Below are positions 42,763 to 51,700 of a DNA stretch of 54,699 nucleotides, one piece after another. The translations under genes and the position numbers were made by a program. This DNA is from a virus: positions 1-54,699 of IMG/VR virus record IMGVR_UViG_3300009124_000016. The stretch is one strand, 5' to 3'. Under the pieces are notes generated by a model. It had not been told where the DNA came from, did not search any database, and saw nothing but the letters and a program-made list of their open reading frames with translations. Position 1 is the first letter of the stretch. The number at the start of each line of letters is the position of its first letter.

Positions 42763-43625
42763 TTTTTAAATGGTGTTGTACGACGGAAAAAATATTCTTG
42801 CATCAAATCGTTCAATTCGTGCTCTTGGAAATATTCCAAAGGAACAGTCTTTTCACTTATATTTAGAGAGTTAAATTGTTGCATAATTTCATGCTCAATC
42901 TCCTCTGGTACATAGTCAAAATCAATAAGAGTTCTGTTCCTGCAATAGTTTCTGTACTGGTCGTCAGTCTCACAGAAAGTAGTTGGATCTTGTTCCACCC
43001 ACTTAACTAGTTTTTTCTGACTGATAGGTTTTTGCCTAATACCTTGAACAAAACTATCGTCCGCTGAAAGAAAGTTAGGAATACCATCAGACTTATCACC
43101 CTTGATCACATGCTCGCGAATATAAATGTGTGGATTGTCTGTGGTAACCTTCTTCTTTGTAATAGGATTATACTGGTATACACCAGGATACTTCTGTAAC
43201 TGAATAAAATCTTTATCTCCTGAGAGGATCAAGATCTTATCCTTCGGACTTTTGTTTTTACAGAGAGTGGATACTACGTCATCTGCCTCTGCTCCCTCAA
43301 CCTCAACAACTTTATAAGGGAAGAAGGTTTTGATCTCGTCTCGGATCTTGTTTAAGACTTCAAAGATTGAAGACCAATCGTGACCAGATCTTTCTCGATC
43401 TTTTTTCCTATTTTGTTTATAGAAAGGGAAAAAAGTTCGTCTCCAGTATTTTTTAGAATCATATGCTAGTACAACTTCACCATACTCTGGAGCGTATTGT
43501 CTTTCATAAAAACGAAGACTGGTGAGAACCATATGCCTCACCAGTTTTTCATTCAAGAAATCATGTTTCAATTGCGACATCAAGTTACTAATCATAACTT
43601 GGTTCATGTCAATAATAATCATCTT
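42759..43625 (-). CDS. rnh: RNase H / 5'-3' flap exonuclease (T4 rnh-like)
   Basis: A 288-residue protein from ATG 43625 (MIIIDMNQVMISN), which has GAGG at good spacing; the frame is open to 43646. The FEN/T4 RNase H family shows as IIIDMNQ (first Asp), RRTFFPFYKQNRKKDRE (Arg/Lys bridge), VEGAEADDVVSTL, ILSGDKDFIQLQ and IKGDKSDGIPN, all with the acidic metal ligands in place. It removes RNA primers and flaps in lagging-strand synthesis. Length is close to T4 RNase H (305). Confidence 0.85.
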   Translation of the reverse strand, partial: KMIIIDMNQVMISNLMSQLKHDFLNEKLVRHMVLTSLRFYERQYAPEYGEVVLAYDSKKYWRRTFFPFYKQNRKKDRERSGHDWSSIFEVLNKIRDEIKTFFPYKVVEVEGAEADDVVSTLCKNKSPKDKILILSGDKDFIQLQKYPGVYQYNPITKKKVTTDNPHIYIREHVIKGDKSDGIPNFLSADDSFVQGIRQKPISQKKLVKWVEQDPTTFCETDDQYRNYCRNRTLIDFDYVPEEIEHEIMQQFNSLNISEKTVPLEYFQEHELNDLMQEYFFRRTTPFKK

Positions 43626-43836
43626 CGTCCTCTTCATCTTTGACAAATTTCACTGATAATAGTTCCTCATTAATCCAAATCCCATCCTCATCGTACATCT
43701 CTGGATGTCCTTGAACTTCGTCGTTCCTATTCATTGCATAAACAATATCGTTGATATGCCATCCAGCGATAATACCAACGATGATAGCAAGGAAACTGAT
43801 GCAGCCTGAAAAAAATAAAATAACTGAGGTTGGCAT
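43609..43836 (-). CDS. Small single-pass membrane protein
   Basis: A 75-residue protein. Residues about 5-25 (VILFFSGCISFLAIIVGIIA) form a clear hydrophobic membrane segment. The rest is hydrophilic and very acidic at the end (VKDEEDEDDYY). With a short N-terminus it should sit in the inner membrane with the acidic tail in the cytoplasm, if the positive-inside rule holds poorly here. Function is unknown. It overlaps the RNase H start. Confidence 0.65.
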   Translation of the reverse strand: MPTSVILFFSGCISFLAIIVGIIAGWHINDIVYAMNRNDEVQGHPEMYDEDGIWINEELLSVKFVKDEEDEDDYY

Positions 43837-43862
43837 GGTACTGTGCTCCTAGATTAGTAAAA

Positions 43863-44021
43863 CTACTCCCAGGTGAACTCAACTTTCAATGAAAATCTTT
43901 TACCCAGGAGACTGAATATCTTATGTTCTGTGAACCCCCTTGTTTCGGGTTCTCCTTTTTCCCTCCTGAGCATTAGCTCTACACCTTTATTTATTTTAAG
44001 ATCATCACCTTTTGTATTCAT
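43863..44021 (-). CDS. Hypothetical 52-residue protein
   Basis: An open frame from ATG 44021 to TAG 43863-43865 (MNTKGDDLKINKGVELMLRR), ending FSLLGKRFSLKVEFTWE. It fills the otherwise empty gap between the glutaredoxin and the membrane protein genes. No strong ribosome site is visible. The C-terminal F-x-L-x-G-x-x-F-x-L-x-V-E-F-T-W-E pattern looks like real protein sequence. It is modestly supported. Confidence 0.5.
   Translation of the reverse strand: MNTKGDDLKINKGVELMLRREKGEPETRGFTEHKIFSLLGKRFSLKVEFTWE
43988..43995 (-). promoter_or_regulatory. Possible late promoter (AATAAATA)
   Basis: AATAAATA on the minus strand, about 150 nt before the membrane protein gene and inside the 52-residue frame. 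Context is weak. Confidence 0.3.
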
Positions 44022-44028
44022 TTTATAA

Positions 44029-44286
44029 TTAATTTCTTTTCTTTGTTGAACTTACCAAACCCTTTTCAACAAAGAGTTTTACAGCATCAACCAATCCACC
44101 AATAGGTTCACCGTCAATGATGGTGTAAGGATAAGAAGTTGCTTCTGGATACTTTTCTTTAAAAGCATGATCGTCGATATCCTTACCGACGACAATTTGC
44201 TGGTAAGGAACGTCAGCACGTACCATAAGTTCTTTCATCTTACGGCAGTGAGAACAACCAGGAATAGAGTAAATTACGATGTCCAT
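44029..44286 (-). CDS. Glutaredoxin
   Basis: An 85-residue protein from ATG 44286 (MDIVIYSIPGCSHCRKMKEL); it overlaps the upstream stop (TAATG). The active site C-S-H-C lies at residues 11-14, and the cis-proline segment ATSYPYTII near 51. GEPIGGLVDAVKLF is the glutathione-binding GG region. It can reduce ribonucleotide reductase or other disulfides with glutathione, as T4 nrdC does. Unlike the glutaredoxin-like gene at 18236, both cysteines are present. Confidence 0.85.
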   Translation of the reverse strand: MDIVIYSIPGCSHCRKMKELMVRADVPYQQIVVGKDIDDHAFKEKYPEATSYPYTIIDGEPIGGLVDAVKLFVEKGLVSSTKKRN

Positions 44287-44903
44287 TAGATAATGTTTAA
44301 ACGAATAGAAGATAACCAATCGGGAGATCCAATCATACCATGTGGCCATGAATTAAACGACAAAGAATATCGATCCTTGCCTTTATTACCAGGAACCATA
44401 TGATCTAGCATGGAAGGAAAAATAAGTAATTCTCCTTTTTGTGGTAAATGTCGATGAACCAGTGTCATGGTGTCGTAGTCTTCGTAACTTAGTTTTACTA
44501 AACCACCAGTCATGTAATCAAAATTCCATATATTACAAACACCAAACTCGATGGGAGCAACACTTTCCATTGGATAGTAAACACCACTCATCAAAGAGTT
44601 TGGATGCATATGCATATGATGCCATTGATCATAACAGGATAGATTACCCCATGACTGAGTAACTCTTATACTTTCACAAGCATAATTAAGTTCATCTTTT
44701 ACCAGAGTTAGGCACTCTGTAAACCACTCATGTATTGTAGCATATTTGTTCTGTCGATGCAAGCTTTCAGTTCTGGGAGTTTGTAAGTTAGATGCTGTGG
44801 GTGTCCACTGTTCTTTCTTTAAATTAGCAAGAACCTCATCTGCTTCTTCATCAGAACTTTTAAATTTAAAAATTGTCTGAGGACAGATGCTAATTTTTTC
44901 CAT
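44286..44903 (-). CDS. Second 2OG-Fe(II) oxygenase family protein
   Basis: A 205-residue protein from ATG 44903 (MEKISICPQTIFKFKSSDEE); the longer frame to 44999 reads back through the psbD terminator and psbD end. The YDQWHHMHMHPNSLMSGVYY segment near residue 100 is the metal site, and the FPSMLDHMV...RYSLSFNSWP segment near 175 supplies the distal His and the 2OG Arg. This is the pattern of the PF13759-type oxygenases in cyanophages. Substrate is unknown. The ATG directly follows the psbD terminator's T run. Confidence 0.75.
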   Translation of the reverse strand: MEKISICPQTIFKFKSSDEEADEVLANLKKEQWTPTASNLQTPRTESLHRQNKYATIHEWFTECLTLVKDELNYACESIRVTQSWGNLSCYDQWHHMHMHPNSLMSGVYYPMESVAPIEFGVCNIWNFDYMTGGLVKLSYEDYDTMTLVHRHLPQKGELLIFPSMLDHMVPGNKGKDRYSLSFNSWPHGMIGSPDWLSSIRLNII

Positions 44904-44928
44904 AAAAAAAGAGGGTCCGAAGACCCCC
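44904..44928 (-). terminator. psbD terminator
   Basis: Minus strand: stem GGGTC/GACCC around TTCG, followed by CTC and seven T (44904-44910). The T run directly abuts the next ATG. Confidence 0.85.
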
Positions 44929-44934
44929 AGTATA

Positions 44935-45990
44935 TCACAGGGCGTTGCCTCTTGGCAATACTTCCTCTGGAAATACAAATTGTTCATGTGGTTGGTCAAC
45001 AGTTGCCATCCATGCTCTCAATCCTTCATTCAAAAGCTGATTCTTTGTGTAGAACGTCTCAAATTCAACGTCTTCTGCTGCTCTTATCTCCTGACTGACA
45101 AAATCGTAAGCACGGAGATTGAGGGCAAGACCAATAATGCCAATGGATGAAGTCCAGAGACCCATAACAGGAACAAACAACATAAAGAAATGAAGCCACC
45201 TTTTGTTGCTAAACGCGATCCCGAAAATCTGCGACCAATAACGGTTCGCTGTAACCATCGAGTAAGTCTCTTCTTCTTGGGTGCTGTCAAAAGCTTTGAA
45301 AGTATTTGCTTGCTCACCATCTTCATACAAAGTATTCTCTACTGTAACACCATGGATGGCAGAAAGCAATGCACCACCCAGGATACCTGCCACTCCCATC
45401 ATGTGGAAGGGGTTGAGTGTCCAGTTGTGAAATCCTTGTAGAAAAAGAAGGAATCTGAAGATTGCCGACACGCCAAAGGACGGCGCAAAGAACCAACTGG
45501 ACTGTCCGAGAGGGTAGATGAGAAATACACTAGTAAATACGGCAATAGGACCCGAAAAAGCAATCGCATTGTATGGTCTAATCCCTACGAGACGACTAAT
45601 TTCAAACTGCCTGAGCATGAAACCTATGAGAGCAAAGGCACCGTGGAGCGCCACAAAATTCCAGAGTCCCCCAAGTTGGAACCACCTGACAAGGCTCCCC
45701 TGAGACTCAGGACCCCAAAGTAGAAGAAGAGAATGACCCATAGCGTCAGCAGGAGTTGACACAGCTGCCGTGAGGAAATTAGCACCCTCAAGATAACTAG
45801 ACGCCAGTCCGTGGGTATACCAGCTCGTAACAAACGTTGTGCCAGTAAGCCAGCCACCAATTGCCATATAAGCAGTGGGAAAAAGAAGTAGTCCAGACCA
45901 GCCCACAAATACAAAGCGGTCGCGTTTAAGCCAGTCGTCGAGTACATCAAACCACCCCCTTCTTTGTTGTTGTAGTGTAGTTGTTGTCAT
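44935..45990 (-). CDS. psbD: Photosystem II D2 protein
   Basis: A 351-residue multipass thylakoid membrane protein, full length for D2. It has the D2 start ([20 protein letters not shown]), [26 protein letters not shown] and [16 protein letters not shown] (His of P680 environment). [20 protein letters not shown] and the C-terminal [10 protein letters not shown]-like segment follow; it ends LPRGNAL. D2 pairs with D1 to form the photosystem II reaction centre. Phage copies keep photosynthesis running when host synthesis stops. AAGGA lies 8 nt before the ATG. Confidence 0.97.
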   Translation of the reverse strand: MTTTTLQQQRRGWFDVLDDWLKRDRFVFVGWSGLLLFPTAYMAIGGWLTGTTFVTSWYTHGLASSYLEGANFLTAAVSTPADAMGHSLLLLWGPESQGSLVRWFQLGGLWNFVALHGAFALIGFMLRQFEISRLVGIRPYNAIAFSGPIAVFTSVFLIYPLGQSSWFFAPSFGVSAIFRFLLFLQGFHNWTLNPFHMMGVAGILGGALLSAIHGVTVENTLYEDGEQANTFKAFDSTQEEETYSMVTANRYWSQIFGIAFSNKRWLHFFMLFVPVMGLWTSSIGIIGLALNLRAYDFVSQEIRAAEDVEFETFYTKNQLLNEGLRAWMATVDQPHEQFVFPEEVLPRGNAL

Positions 45991-46087
45991 GTTTTTTATC
46001 CTTTTTAAAATCTTTTAACCAGTAAAGTTGAGGCCACGTATCCATAATAATTTCTCTCAACTTCGGTGGAGTATCGTCGTTAATCAT
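45947..46087 (-). CDS. Possible small gene upstream of psbD
   Basis: A 46-residue frame from ATG 46087 ([20 protein letters not shown]) that lies between the psbA-fragment terminator and psbD and overlaps the psbD start by 44 nt. [20 protein letters not shown] reads like a folded helix with Trp and Tyr, but there is no clear ribosome site and the tail ([12 protein letters not shown]) is out-of-frame psbD. It may be real or chance. Confidence 0.35.
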   Translation of the reverse strand: MINDDTPPKLREIIMDTWPQLYWLKDFKKDKKHDNNYTTTTKKGVV

Positions 46088-46101
46088 GCGACTTTTTTGG
46101 T

Positions 46102-46134
46102 AAAAAAATTGGCGGGAAATTTTTTCCCCACCAA
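46102..46134 (-). terminator. Terminator after the psbA fragment
   Basis: Minus strand hairpin TTGGTGGGGAAA/TTTCCCGCCAA (46109-46134), followed by seven T (46102-46108). It lies 24 nt after the fragment's stop and would isolate psbD from upstream transcripts. Confidence 0.85.
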
Positions 46135-46157
46135 TGAAATCAGTTACTGATTTTGGA

Positions 46158-46232
46158 TCAACCGATTGCAGGTGCGGTGAGAGCAACAGGAGTTGACTCT
46201 GCTGCTGCCAGGTCGAGGGGGAAGTTGTGTGC
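46158..46232 (-). pseudogene. psbA: psbA 3' fragment (last ~23 codons of D1)
   Basis: The minus strand encodes [20 protein letters not shown] then PAIG and a stop. This is the same as the end of the full psbA at 47380 except for Ile in place of Val. A 23-bp stretch of DNA is identical, while other codons differ silently and are more GC-rich (CTC, CTG, GCA, GAG). There is no start codon or upstream psbA sequence. The similarity starts 2 nt past the nuclease stop codon. It looks like the tail of another psbA allele, cut at codon 337. Confidence 0.85.
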
Positions 46233-46233
46233 A

Positions 46234-46650
46234 TCAGTAAGACAAATAACGAACCTCATCAACATATCCCGACTCAATAGCAGTTTTAATCATTTCATCG
46301 GAAGAATTACCTTCCTTTGGTTTTGCGGAAAAGTAAATAACATATTTTGCATCTGGATACTTTGCTTTTAGGAGAGCACCATTACAAATTGCTTTCTTTA
46401 CGTTATCTGTGCGTTGAGCTCCTGGGCGTTTTTTTCCACCAGACTTACCACCTTTGTCTTCACCATATTCTTTGACTCCATCTTTTTCTGCGATATAATC
46501 AACGTTGATTCCAATGCCAGGAATCTTTACGTTTGTTTCAAGAATAGTATATCCCTTACTAATCAAATCTTCATTAACAATACGCTCAAATTCATCACCA
46601 GACGCTGTGCTTTCAGCTTGAAAGTTTTTGGAGACAGACGACGTTTTCAT
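46234..46650 (-). CDS. PD-(D/E)XK-type nuclease, possible homing endonuclease
   Basis: A 138-residue protein from ATG 46650 ([20 protein letters not shown]). A helix with Glu ([12 protein letters not shown], residues 19-30), then [16 protein letters not shown] with Asp51, then YGEDKGG with Glu64-x-Lys66, fits the PD-(D/E)XK nuclease core. A basic [14 protein letters not shown] loop and a helix ([18 protein letters not shown]) follow. It overlaps the methyltransferase by 38 nt and ends at the psbA fragment. The free-standing homing endonuclease F-CphI of cyanophage S-PM2 acts on psbA and is encoded next to it; this gene is in a comparable place. A small restriction enzyme is the other option. 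Confidence 0.6.
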   Translation of the reverse strand: MKTSSVSKNFQAESTASGDEFERIVNEDLISKGYTILETNVKIPGIGINVDYIAEKDGVKEYGEDKGGKSGGKKRPGAQRTDNVKKAICNGALLKAKYPDAKYVIYFSAKPKEGNSSDEMIKTAIESGYVDEVRYLSY

Positions 46651-47263
46651 AATCAATTCTTTGTTGAGAGTTTGATCCAAATCGCATTCCTCTTGATGGA
46701 ACACGAATAGATTCTACCACACTCATCCCATATTCGTCAAGAGTTTTGATGTGCCACTGGGTCACTTCCATAACTGTCCCAGAAGAAATAAAATCTTTAC
46801 AGTTCAAAATAAAAACACCATTATCCTTCAAGGCATCAACACACACTTTCCAAATTTTAGTATGTAAGTCTTCATACTTTTTATTTTTTTTACCATAATG
46901 TAAATTAGACGTTGTTCCTTCTGATAATTTTCTACCCAATTTGTGGCGATAGGTTATTCTTTTAGATTTATCAGATGCTTCAAAATCATCAGCCATACGA
47001 TTTCCATATGTTGGACTGGTTAAAACAGCATCAAATTTTTCAAGAGTAGGGACAACGATTAAAGAATCACCACAGATTGTTTTCTCATACTGATCAGCCC
47101 ATTCTTTTTCTATTTCAACGCCAACTACATCATACTCTGGTAGTAGTTTTGCGGTTGTTCCTAAACCCGCAAAAGGATCTAACACTCTACACCCCTCAAA
47201 GGGGAGAAATGTTTTACAAGATTCTAAAATATGAGGTCCCATTACAGCAGGATGTTTTGACAT
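46613..47263 (-). CDS. DNA methyltransferase (N6-adenine/N4-cytosine type)
   Basis: A 216-residue protein. Motif I DPFAGLGTT lies near residues 29-37, VVGVEIEKEWADQYEKTICG is motif II-III and LTSPTYGNRM near 83-92 is motif IV, where the usual S-P-P-Y is S-P-T-Y. The N-terminal KHPAVMGPHILESC is like motif X, giving the X-I-IV order of gamma or related groups. There is no separate target-recognition domain of size. It should methylate the exocyclic amino group of A or C in DNA; the site is unknown. It lies 117 nt after psbA and overlaps the nuclease gene. Confidence 0.75.
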   Translation of the reverse strand: MSKHPAVMGPHILESCKTFLPFEGCRVLDPFAGLGTTAKLLPEYDVVGVEIEKEWADQYEKTICGDSLIVVPTLEKFDAVLTSPTYGNRMADDFEASDKSKRITYRHKLGRKLSEGTTSNLHYGKKNKKYEDLHTKIWKVCVDALKDNGVFILNCKDFISSGTVMEVTQWHIKTLDEYGMSVVESIRVPSRGMRFGSNSQQRIDYENVVCLQKLSS

Positions 47264-47334
47264 ATCAATTTACCTTCATTTGTAGGTATTCTATCATAGA
47301 TTGAAGAATTTGGGTGTTGTCTCCTACTTCCCCA

Positions 47335-47358
47335 AGAAAGGATCCCGAAGGATCCTTT
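47335..47358 (-). terminator. Hairpin after psbA (likely terminator or stabiliser)
   Basis: Minus strand: AAAGGATCC-TTCG-GGATCCTTT (47337-47358), a perfect 9-bp stem with a UUCG loop, followed by CTTGGGG rather than a T run. It may end transcription weakly or protect the psbA mRNA 3' end. Confidence 0.6.
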
Positions 47359-47379
47359 GCACGACAATGATTGATTATA

Positions 47380-48462
47380 TCAACCAACAGCAGGTGCGGT
47401 GAGAGCAACAGGGGTGCTTTCAGCAGCAGCAAGGTCAAGAGGGAAATTATGAGCATTTCGTTCATGCATTACCTCCATCCCGAGACCAGCACGGTTGAGA
47501 ACATCTGCCCAGGTGTTCAGGACTTTGCCCTGACTATCCATGATGGACTGGTTGAAGTTGAAACCGTTGAGGTTGAATGCCATGGTGCTAACACCGAGAG
47601 CAGTGAACCAGATACCAACGACAGGCCATGCTGCCAGGAAGAAGTGAAGTGAACGAGAGTTGTTGAACGATGCATACTGGAAGATCAGACGACCGAAGTA
47701 TCCATGAGCAGCAACAATGTTATAGGTCTCTTCTTCTTGACCGAACTTGTAACCATAGTTCTGGGACTCTTGCTCAGTCGTCTCACGGACGAGTGAAGAT
47801 GTAACCAAAGAACCGTGCATTGCACTGAACAGAGAACCACCAAACACGCCAGCAACGCCAAGCATGTGGAAGGGGTGCATCAGGATGTTGTGCTCTGCTT
47901 GGAAGACAAGCATGTAGTTGAACGTACCAGAGATGCCAAGAGGCATAGCGTCAGAGAAAGAACCTTGACCGAAAGGATAGACCAGGAAGACTGCGGATGC
48001 TGCTGCAACAGGTGCAGAGTATGCAACACAGATCCATGGACGCATACCTAGACGGTAAGAAAGTTCCCACTCACGTCCCATATATGCATAGATGCCGATA
48101 AGGAAGTGGAAGACTACTAGTTGGAAAGGACCACCATTGTAAAGCCATTCATCCAAAGATGCTGCTTCCCAAATGGGGTAGAAGTGAAGACCAATAGCGT
48201 TGGAGGAGGGTACAACAGCACCAGAGATGATGTTGTTGCCATACATGAGCGAACCAGCGACGGGTTCACGGATGCCGTCAATGTCCACAGGAGGAGCAGC
48301 GACGAAAGCAACGATGAAGCAGATGGTTGCCGCCAACAGTGTTGGGATCATCAGGACACCGAACCAACCGACATACAGACGATTGTTGGTGGAGGTTACC
48401 CAGTTACAGAATTGTTCCCAGGTAGATGCGCCTTGCTGACGCGAGAGAGTAGATTGAGCCAT
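47380..48462 (-). CDS. psbA: Photosystem II D1 protein
   Basis: A 360-residue uninterrupted thylakoid membrane protein, with no intron. Helix segments, [34 protein letters not shown] and the C-terminal [13 protein letters not shown] with the manganese-cluster ligands are all present. The residue equal to D1 position 130 (131 here) is Glu, as in the high-light D1:2 type. A 15-residue extension after LDLA would be cleaved by CtpA. D1 is the fast-turnover core of photosystem II; phage psbA keeps electron flow going in infected cells. A consensus sigma70-type promoter drives it. Confidence 0.98.
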   Translation of the reverse strand: MAQSTLSRQQGASTWEQFCNWVTSTNNRLYVGWFGVLMIPTLLAATICFIVAFVAAPPVDIDGIREPVAGSLMYGNNIISGAVVPSSNAIGLHFYPIWEAASLDEWLYNGGPFQLVVFHFLIGIYAYMGREWELSYRLGMRPWICVAYSAPVAAASAVFLVYPFGQGSFSDAMPLGISGTFNYMLVFQAEHNILMHPFHMLGVAGVFGGSLFSAMHGSLVTSSLVRETTEQESQNYGYKFGQEEETYNIVAAHGYFGRLIFQYASFNNSRSLHFFLAAWPVVGIWFTALGVSTMAFNLNGFNFNQSIMDSQGKVLNTWADVLNRAGLGMEVMHERNAHNFPLDLAAAESTPVALTAPAVG

Positions 48463-48632
48463 TGTTTTTGTACGAAAAGTAAGACCATCAGGGAAATGGT
48501 GGAGTTACTATTTCCTCACCACCCTCAGGTGAGGATATGAGAGACTGTTTTTTATACACGCTGTTTAGTCTCGGTGAGGCGTGTTTACAAAAGATTAGAG
48601 AACTTTACATTCCTTAACCCGTTGATGTATTT

Positions 48633-48661
48633 AGTATAACCCGTACCCAAGATCCTGTCAA
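48633..48661 (-). promoter_or_regulatory. Consensus sigma70-type psbA promoter
   Basis: Minus strand: -35 TTGACA (48656-48661, perfect), 17-nt spacer, -10 TATACT (48633-48638, 5 of 6). Start is expected near 48626. A host-type promoter lets psbA be read by the unmodified host polymerase from early in infection. Confidence 0.9.
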
Positions 48662-48717
48662 CCCCCTAAAGATGAGTATTTGTACCCGTTGTACCAGATC
48701 ATGAAGCGGCACAATAG

Positions 48718-48725
48718 TATAAATA
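48718..48725 (+). promoter_or_regulatory. Late promoter, plus strand (TATAAATA)
   Basis: An exact TATAAATA octamer in non-coding DNA, 49 nt before the fibre gene at 48775. Confidence 0.85.
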
Positions 48726-48774
48726 CGTCTCGTCTAAATAGTTCAACGAGAAAAACTAGCAGCAGCATAGTGTA

Positions 48775-51700
48775 ATGGCAGATCGCTTTCCTTTAATTGT
48801 AAACCAAGGTTCTCAACGTGTAGAGGAACTGGTTTCTGGAGACAATTTAGACCTGACAGGTAGTGGCATTGCTATCAGTGGTAATACAGGAACCACAGGG
48901 CAATACTTAAAAAGTTCTGGTTCAACAGTAACTTGGGATACGCCTGGTGATGTTTACTTAACAGCATCTCAAACGCTAGAGAATAAGACCCTGATTGGTG
49001 CGATGATCTCAGGATCATTGAATACTATATCAGATATTCCAAACACATCTCTGGCAAATCCAAGTTTTATTCTAAATGGTCAGACAATTTCTCTTGGTGG
49101 AACTGCAACACTACCAGATGAGAACACAACATACTCCATCAGTGCTGTAGATGGAAGTGTTCCAACCAAAAAAGTTGTTAGATTAACTGCTGCCAACCCT
49201 ACTTCAACTGCTGACGTTACACTTGCTGCTGGTAACAATGTCAGTCTTGCAAGAATTGGAAACGAAATTACAATTGAATCTAGTTTTACTGATACAAACA
49301 CTGTTACCACACTCGCTGCTGCAACTGGTGGTACTGCTACAAGTGGAGCACTAACACTAGATGAAGGTAACAACGTAACGATCACTCAAAATGGATCAAC
49401 CTTTACGATTGCATCTAGTTACATCAATACAATCACCAGAATTAGAGGAACGACATCAGGAACGTATCTGTCTGGAGATTTCACAATTATTCCTGGTAGT
49501 GAAATTACAGTTGTTCAGTCTGGAAATGATATTACTATCGCTTCTACTGACACAATTACTAGAGTTGGAAATACATCTCCTAACCTAGTCTCTGGTGATG
49601 TCATTATCACTGGTGGTGGCGACACAGTTGTATCACAAACTGGTAACACTATTACTGTTACTACAAATGACACCGACACTGTAACGACAGTAGCATCAAC
49701 AACTGGTCCTAATACAGGGGCTGTTAGTGGAGCGATCACACTCCAAGGTGGTGCTGATACAACCGTCTCTCAGAACGGATCTACATTTACTATCTCCACG
49801 ACAGATACCGACACCACTTACAGTGCAAATGCAACAGGTGGTCTTGTAGAAAGTAATGACGAATTTAGTCTGAAGAATGCTGCTAACCTGCAAGCAAACA
49901 GAGTAATGAAGTGGGATGGTTCTAACGACCAATTCACTAACAGTATTATTTCTGACGATGGTTCTACTGTAACTATCGGTGGTGACCTAACTGTAACGGG
50001 AACCAATACCGTACTCAATACAACCACACTCGAAGTTGCCGATGCAGAGATCGAACTTCGTAGAGGTAACAACTTAGTTGGATCTAATGGTGGTATCAAA
50101 CTAATCAGAACCACTAATGGAACTGGCGATACACTAACTTATAATTCACTAAGTTGGTATGAAGCTGGTTCATACTGGTCAACTTATGATGGATCTATTA
50201 GGAACCGTCTTGTTACTGAGGATGAGACCCAGGTTCTTACAAACAAAACTCTAACCTCACCTACACTAAACAATCCAAATCTAGGTATTGCTGTTGCGAC
50301 TACCATTAACGGTCTGTCAATTACCAATGCTCCTTCAGCAATCCTTACAATTAATAGTGGAAAAACTTTAGAGTGTCTGAATACTCTAACATTCAGTGGA
50401 ACAGATGGTGCTTCTGTAAACTTTGGTGCTGGTGGAACTGCAACATATAGAACTGACACACTAAACGTATTCTCCAACACAACATCTTCTCAACTAAGAG
50501 CGGTAATTTCTGATGAAACTGGTGTTGGTTCTCTGGTATTCAACACTCAACCAACTTTAATTGATGCTGTTCTAACTTCCAGCACAAGCTTCAACATCTT
50601 CAATGCAAACGTAACAACGATCAATGCATTTGCTAGTGCAACTTCTGTTACCGTTGGCGCAGCAACAGGTTCTACAACAATCAAACACGACTTCCTCACG
50701 GAAGGTGCAGTAACTCTAGGTAATGATGGTGCTGATGCCATCACAATCAATGGTCTTGTGAACATTGAAGATAACGATTTCGTTATCCGTGGAACAGACA
50801 CATATCCAATGAGCATTGGTAGAGGTGGAAATGCTCACCAACATAATACAAGGGTTGGTGTTGATGCTCTACAAGGTAACGGCACAGGCACACAGAATAG
50901 TGCATTCGGATTTAATGCTCTAGAGGTTGCTGATACTGCAACTGGTAACACTGCTGTTGGTTACAGATCAGGAACCGCACTCGATGATGGAGGATTGAAT
51001 ACTCTTGTCGGTAGAGACACTGCTCTCAACCTAGTCAGTGGAATTGGTAACGTTGTCCTAGGTGCAAATGGTCTAGCATCATCCACTGCAGGAAGTTACA
51101 ACGTCTGTATCGGTGCTTATGCTGGTTTCGCTGCACTTGGATCTGGAAACGTTCTCATCGGTGCTGCAAGTAACCAGAACGCAGGAGATGCTACTTACAT
51201 TCCACCACTAGAAAGTGGTAACAACCAACTTGTTATTGGTAGTGGAGCAAATGCTTGGATTAGAGGAACAAGTACATACGATGTTCTAGTTCCACAAAAC
51301 TTCAGCGTCTCTGGTAACGCTATTGTTGAGGGTAACCTCACTGTTCAGGGTGTATATACAACAGTCAACAGTGCTGTTGTTACCGTCGATGATAAAGCAA
51401 TTGAACTTGGTGCAGTCGCAAATACAACCTTTACTGCAAGTGTTACTGACCAGTCTAACTATATCACCAGTATTTCACCAACCACAGGTCTAATCGCTGG
51501 TATGGTTATCAACAGCAACACTGCTGGTGCTGCTGTTCCTCTTGGAACATACATCACAACGATCACTGAAGACAACGCTTATCTATCTGAAGTTGTCAGT
51601 ATCACTGGTGGATCTGGTACAGTTAACTTCACAGCAGAAGGTCCCTCAGATACCTCAGCCGATGGTGGTGGAATTATTTTGAAGGGAACGACTGACAAGA

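Larger units (their letters stand above)
48463..48774. other. Divergent control region psbA / fibre gene
   Basis: 312 nt with no gene. It holds the psbA promoter, a psbA leader of about 164 nt with two inverted repeats (CCTCACC/GGTGAGG at 48514-48534, and ACACGC/GCGTGT at 48556-48584), and the plus-strand late promoter at 48718-48725. The repeats lie in the psbA leader and could affect translation or mRNA life. Nothing else is visible. Confidence 0.7.

Noticed and set aside
43932-43952. GAACCC...GGGTTC hairpin followed by CCTTTTT on plus, like a terminator
   Set aside because: No plus-strand gene is near, the loop is long, and it falls inside a likely 52-codon minus-strand gene.
46236-46704. 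Longer nuclease frame starting at 46704
   Set aside because: The extra N-terminal residues are methyltransferase codons in another frame; the ATG at 46650 gives a compact protein with the usual overlap.
47380-48462. Group I intron in psbA, as in S-PM2
   Set aside because: The D1 reading frame is continuous over 360 codons with no insertion.
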